Below, piece by piece: positions 5,818 through 7,058 of a DNA stretch of 7,058 bases (positions within the stretch are counted from its first letter, which is position 1; each line of letters begins with the position of its first letter). Source of the stretch: Lysobacterales bacterium UBA5700 (GTDB lineage: Bacteria; Pseudomonadota; Gammaproteobacteria; Xanthomonadales; Xanthomonadaceae); contig DIHI01000164.1 of NCBI GenBank assembly GCA_002420085.1, forward strand, positions 1 through 7,058, written 5' to 3'. Made by a program: the position numbers and the translations under genes. The notes beneath the pieces are model-generated. The model was not told the origin of the DNA and made no database searches. It was given only the letters and a program-made list of their open reading frames with translations.

Positions 5818-7058
5818 TCGATCCCGTGCTGGATACCACACTGATCGATCCGACCGGCATCGGTCTGACTCCGGCGGTCGTGGTCGCGTTCGTGCTGAGC
5901 GTCGCTACCCTGCTGTCGATCGTCGGCAACCGCCGGGGATTGGCGAGCGGCGCTGCCGGCATCGGCCGGGTGCTGGTGCTGCCGATCCTGGTTGCGACCC
6001 TGCTGTATTTCACCCTACTGCCGCCGACCACGGCACCGGCACCGACCCGGTTCGAACTGCTGACCGAGGGCGCCGACCAGGCGGCGATCCGGTCGCACTG
6101 GCCGCGCTTCGCCCTGCCCGAAGCCTGGTCACTGTCCGAGCGCGATCCGGAGATCGTGCGGGTGGTCGATCTGGCCGCCGCCCTGCGGATGCAGCCGACC
6201 GCCGTGGCGATCGGCATCCATGGCCATGGCCTCGGCCCGCGCGACCTCGATGCCGCCCAGGGCCTGGCGCTCGAATGGACGCCACCGGCGCGTCCACCGG
6301 GGGTAGTCGAACTCGACTATCCGGACCCGATCAGTGCCGGTCGGCCCTGGCTGTTGAGCGGGCGTATCGCTGGCCTCGACCGAGCCCGCATCGAACTGCG
6401 CGATCTCGGCGATCGAGTGGTCGCCAGCAGCGAGATCGAACTGGGTGCCGGCCATGACACCGACACCCACGGCGACAGCGGCGATCGCGCCCAGTCCGGC
6501 AGCGGTCGGTTCCGGCTGCGGGTTCCGGCCGCCGCGACCGCGCGTGGCCTGTATCGACTCGACCTGCTCGAACCCGACCCGGCCGGCGGCCAGCCGCGTC
6601 TGGTCGAGCGTCTGCCGGTTCCGGTTCGACTGCTGCACGGCCCACCGCTGCGGCTGCTGTTCCTGGCCGGTGCCAGCAATCCGGAGCTGAAATACCTGCG
6701 CCGCTGGGCGATCGATGCCGGCCTGAGCGTGGATGCCCGAATCGGCCTCACTCGGGGCGCGGTCATCGGTGCCGGGCCGGGCCGGCTGGATGCCGAGCGG
6801 TTGCGCGACTACGATCTGGCGGTGCTCGACGAGCGTGCCTGGGGCCGGTTGACCGCCAGTGAACGTCAGGCATTGCTGGAAGCGATCGATCTGGGACTGG
6901 GCGTCGTTCTGCGTCTGACCGGCCCGGTGCCGGCCCACGTCGAGCGTGATCTCGCCAGCCTCGGGATCACCCTGATCGCCGATGACGGCCCGCAGACCGT
7001 GCGACTGGTTGGCCATGACGCACGCGCCGATACCGGCGGGGACGCACTCGGGGCGAGC
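5814..7058 (+). CDS. large membrane protein with glutamine-amidotransferase-like segment, 3' end missing
   Basis: The frame is open from ATG 5814 to the window edge, giving 415 codons with no stop, so the protein is truncated here by the window. Two membrane helices lie at about 19-37 and 51-69, followed by a long soluble, probably periplasmic part. A beta-sandwich-like stretch (about 165-270) contains a short His/Asp patch (H214, D215, D217, H219, D221, D224). From about 278 the sequence looks like a Rossmann or class-I glutamine-amidotransferase-like fold: PLRLLFLAGASNPELKYLRRW, then YDLAVLDERAWGRLTASER from 333 and a Gly-rich strand GLGVVLRLTG. No catalytic Cys is present in the visible part, so enzyme activity is not supported. 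Homologous large membrane proteins commonly end this operon type. Its start overlaps the previous stop (ATGA) and has a GAGGG site. The family call is moderate; the function is unknown. Confidence 0.75.
   Translation, partial: MIDPVLDTTLIDPTGIGLTPAVVVAFVLSVATLLSIVGNRRGLASGAAGIGRVLVLPILVATLLYFTLLPPTTAPAPTRFELLTEGADQAAIRSHWPRFALPEAWSLSERDPEIVRVVDLAAALRMQPTAVAIGIHGHGLGPRDLDAAQGLALEWTPPARPPGVVELDYPDPISAGRPWLLSGRIAGLDRARIELRDLGDRVVASSEIELGAGHDTDTHGDSGDRAQSGSGRFRLRVPAAATARGLYRLDLLEPDPAGGQPRLVERLPVPVRLLHGPPLRLLFLAGASNPELKYLRRWAIDAGLSVDARIGLTRGAVIGAGPGRLDAERLRDYDLAVLDERAWGRLTASERQALLEAIDLGLGVVLRLTGPVPAHVERDLASLGITLIADDGPQTVRLVGHDARADTGGDALGAS

Noticed and set aside
5573..6457. Plus-strand open frame (294 codons) across the junction of the last two genes
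   Set aside because: It is out of frame with both genes, Arg/Pro-rich, and without family features.
6129..7016. Minus-strand open frame (295 codons) opposite the last gene
   Set aside because: The plus-strand frame from 5814 is open to the edge, starts with a good ribosome site and ATGA coupling, and has membrane helices and a fold-like pattern. The antisense frame is Gln/Arg-rich without recognisable motifs.

Overview
The window is high-GC (roughly two-thirds G+C by eye) bacterial DNA. It holds a compact, same-strand operon of the MoxR / von Willebrand A (vWA) type. The gene order, the style of the DUF4175-like protein and the codon use suggest a gammaproteobacterium, perhaps related to Xanthomonadales/Lysobacterales. 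This placement is inference only, since there is no RNA gene or phylogenetic marker here.

Layout: (1) 1-205 has no confident gene. It carries a degenerate 36-bp tandem repeat (4-127, with a decayed further copy to about 147), then an A/C-rich, T/G-poor leader. (2) 206-1204 encodes a complete MoxR-family AAA+ ATPase. (3) After a 97-nt gap, 1302-2201 encodes a DUF58 protein with a vWA-like fold. (4) 2198-3544 encodes a BatA-like membrane protein with an N-terminal double-transmembrane domain. (5) 3541-5817 encodes a 758-residue DUF4175-like membrane protein with a His/Asp-rich loop. (6) 5814-7058 is the first 415 codons of a large membrane protein with a glutamine-amidotransferase-like (flavodoxin-like) segment; it runs off the window end. 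The last four genes are joined by three successive ATGA stop/start overlaps, so they are almost certainly co-transcribed and translationally coupled.

How the genes may work together: in known MoxR systems the ATPase is thought to act as a chaperone-like remodeller of partner proteins, and DUF58/vWA proteins are its usual metal-dependent adaptors. The three membrane proteins downstream would place the activity at the inner membrane, with large soluble parts probably on the periplasmic side. The substrate cannot be read from the sequence. The architecture belongs to a recognised but poorly characterised group of operons, and I do not see evidence for a wholly new system. The less ordinary points are the tandem repeat, the His-rich loop, the lack of a visible MIDAS motif in the BatA-like protein, and a strong excess of the palindrome CGATCG that begins only after the moxR gene.
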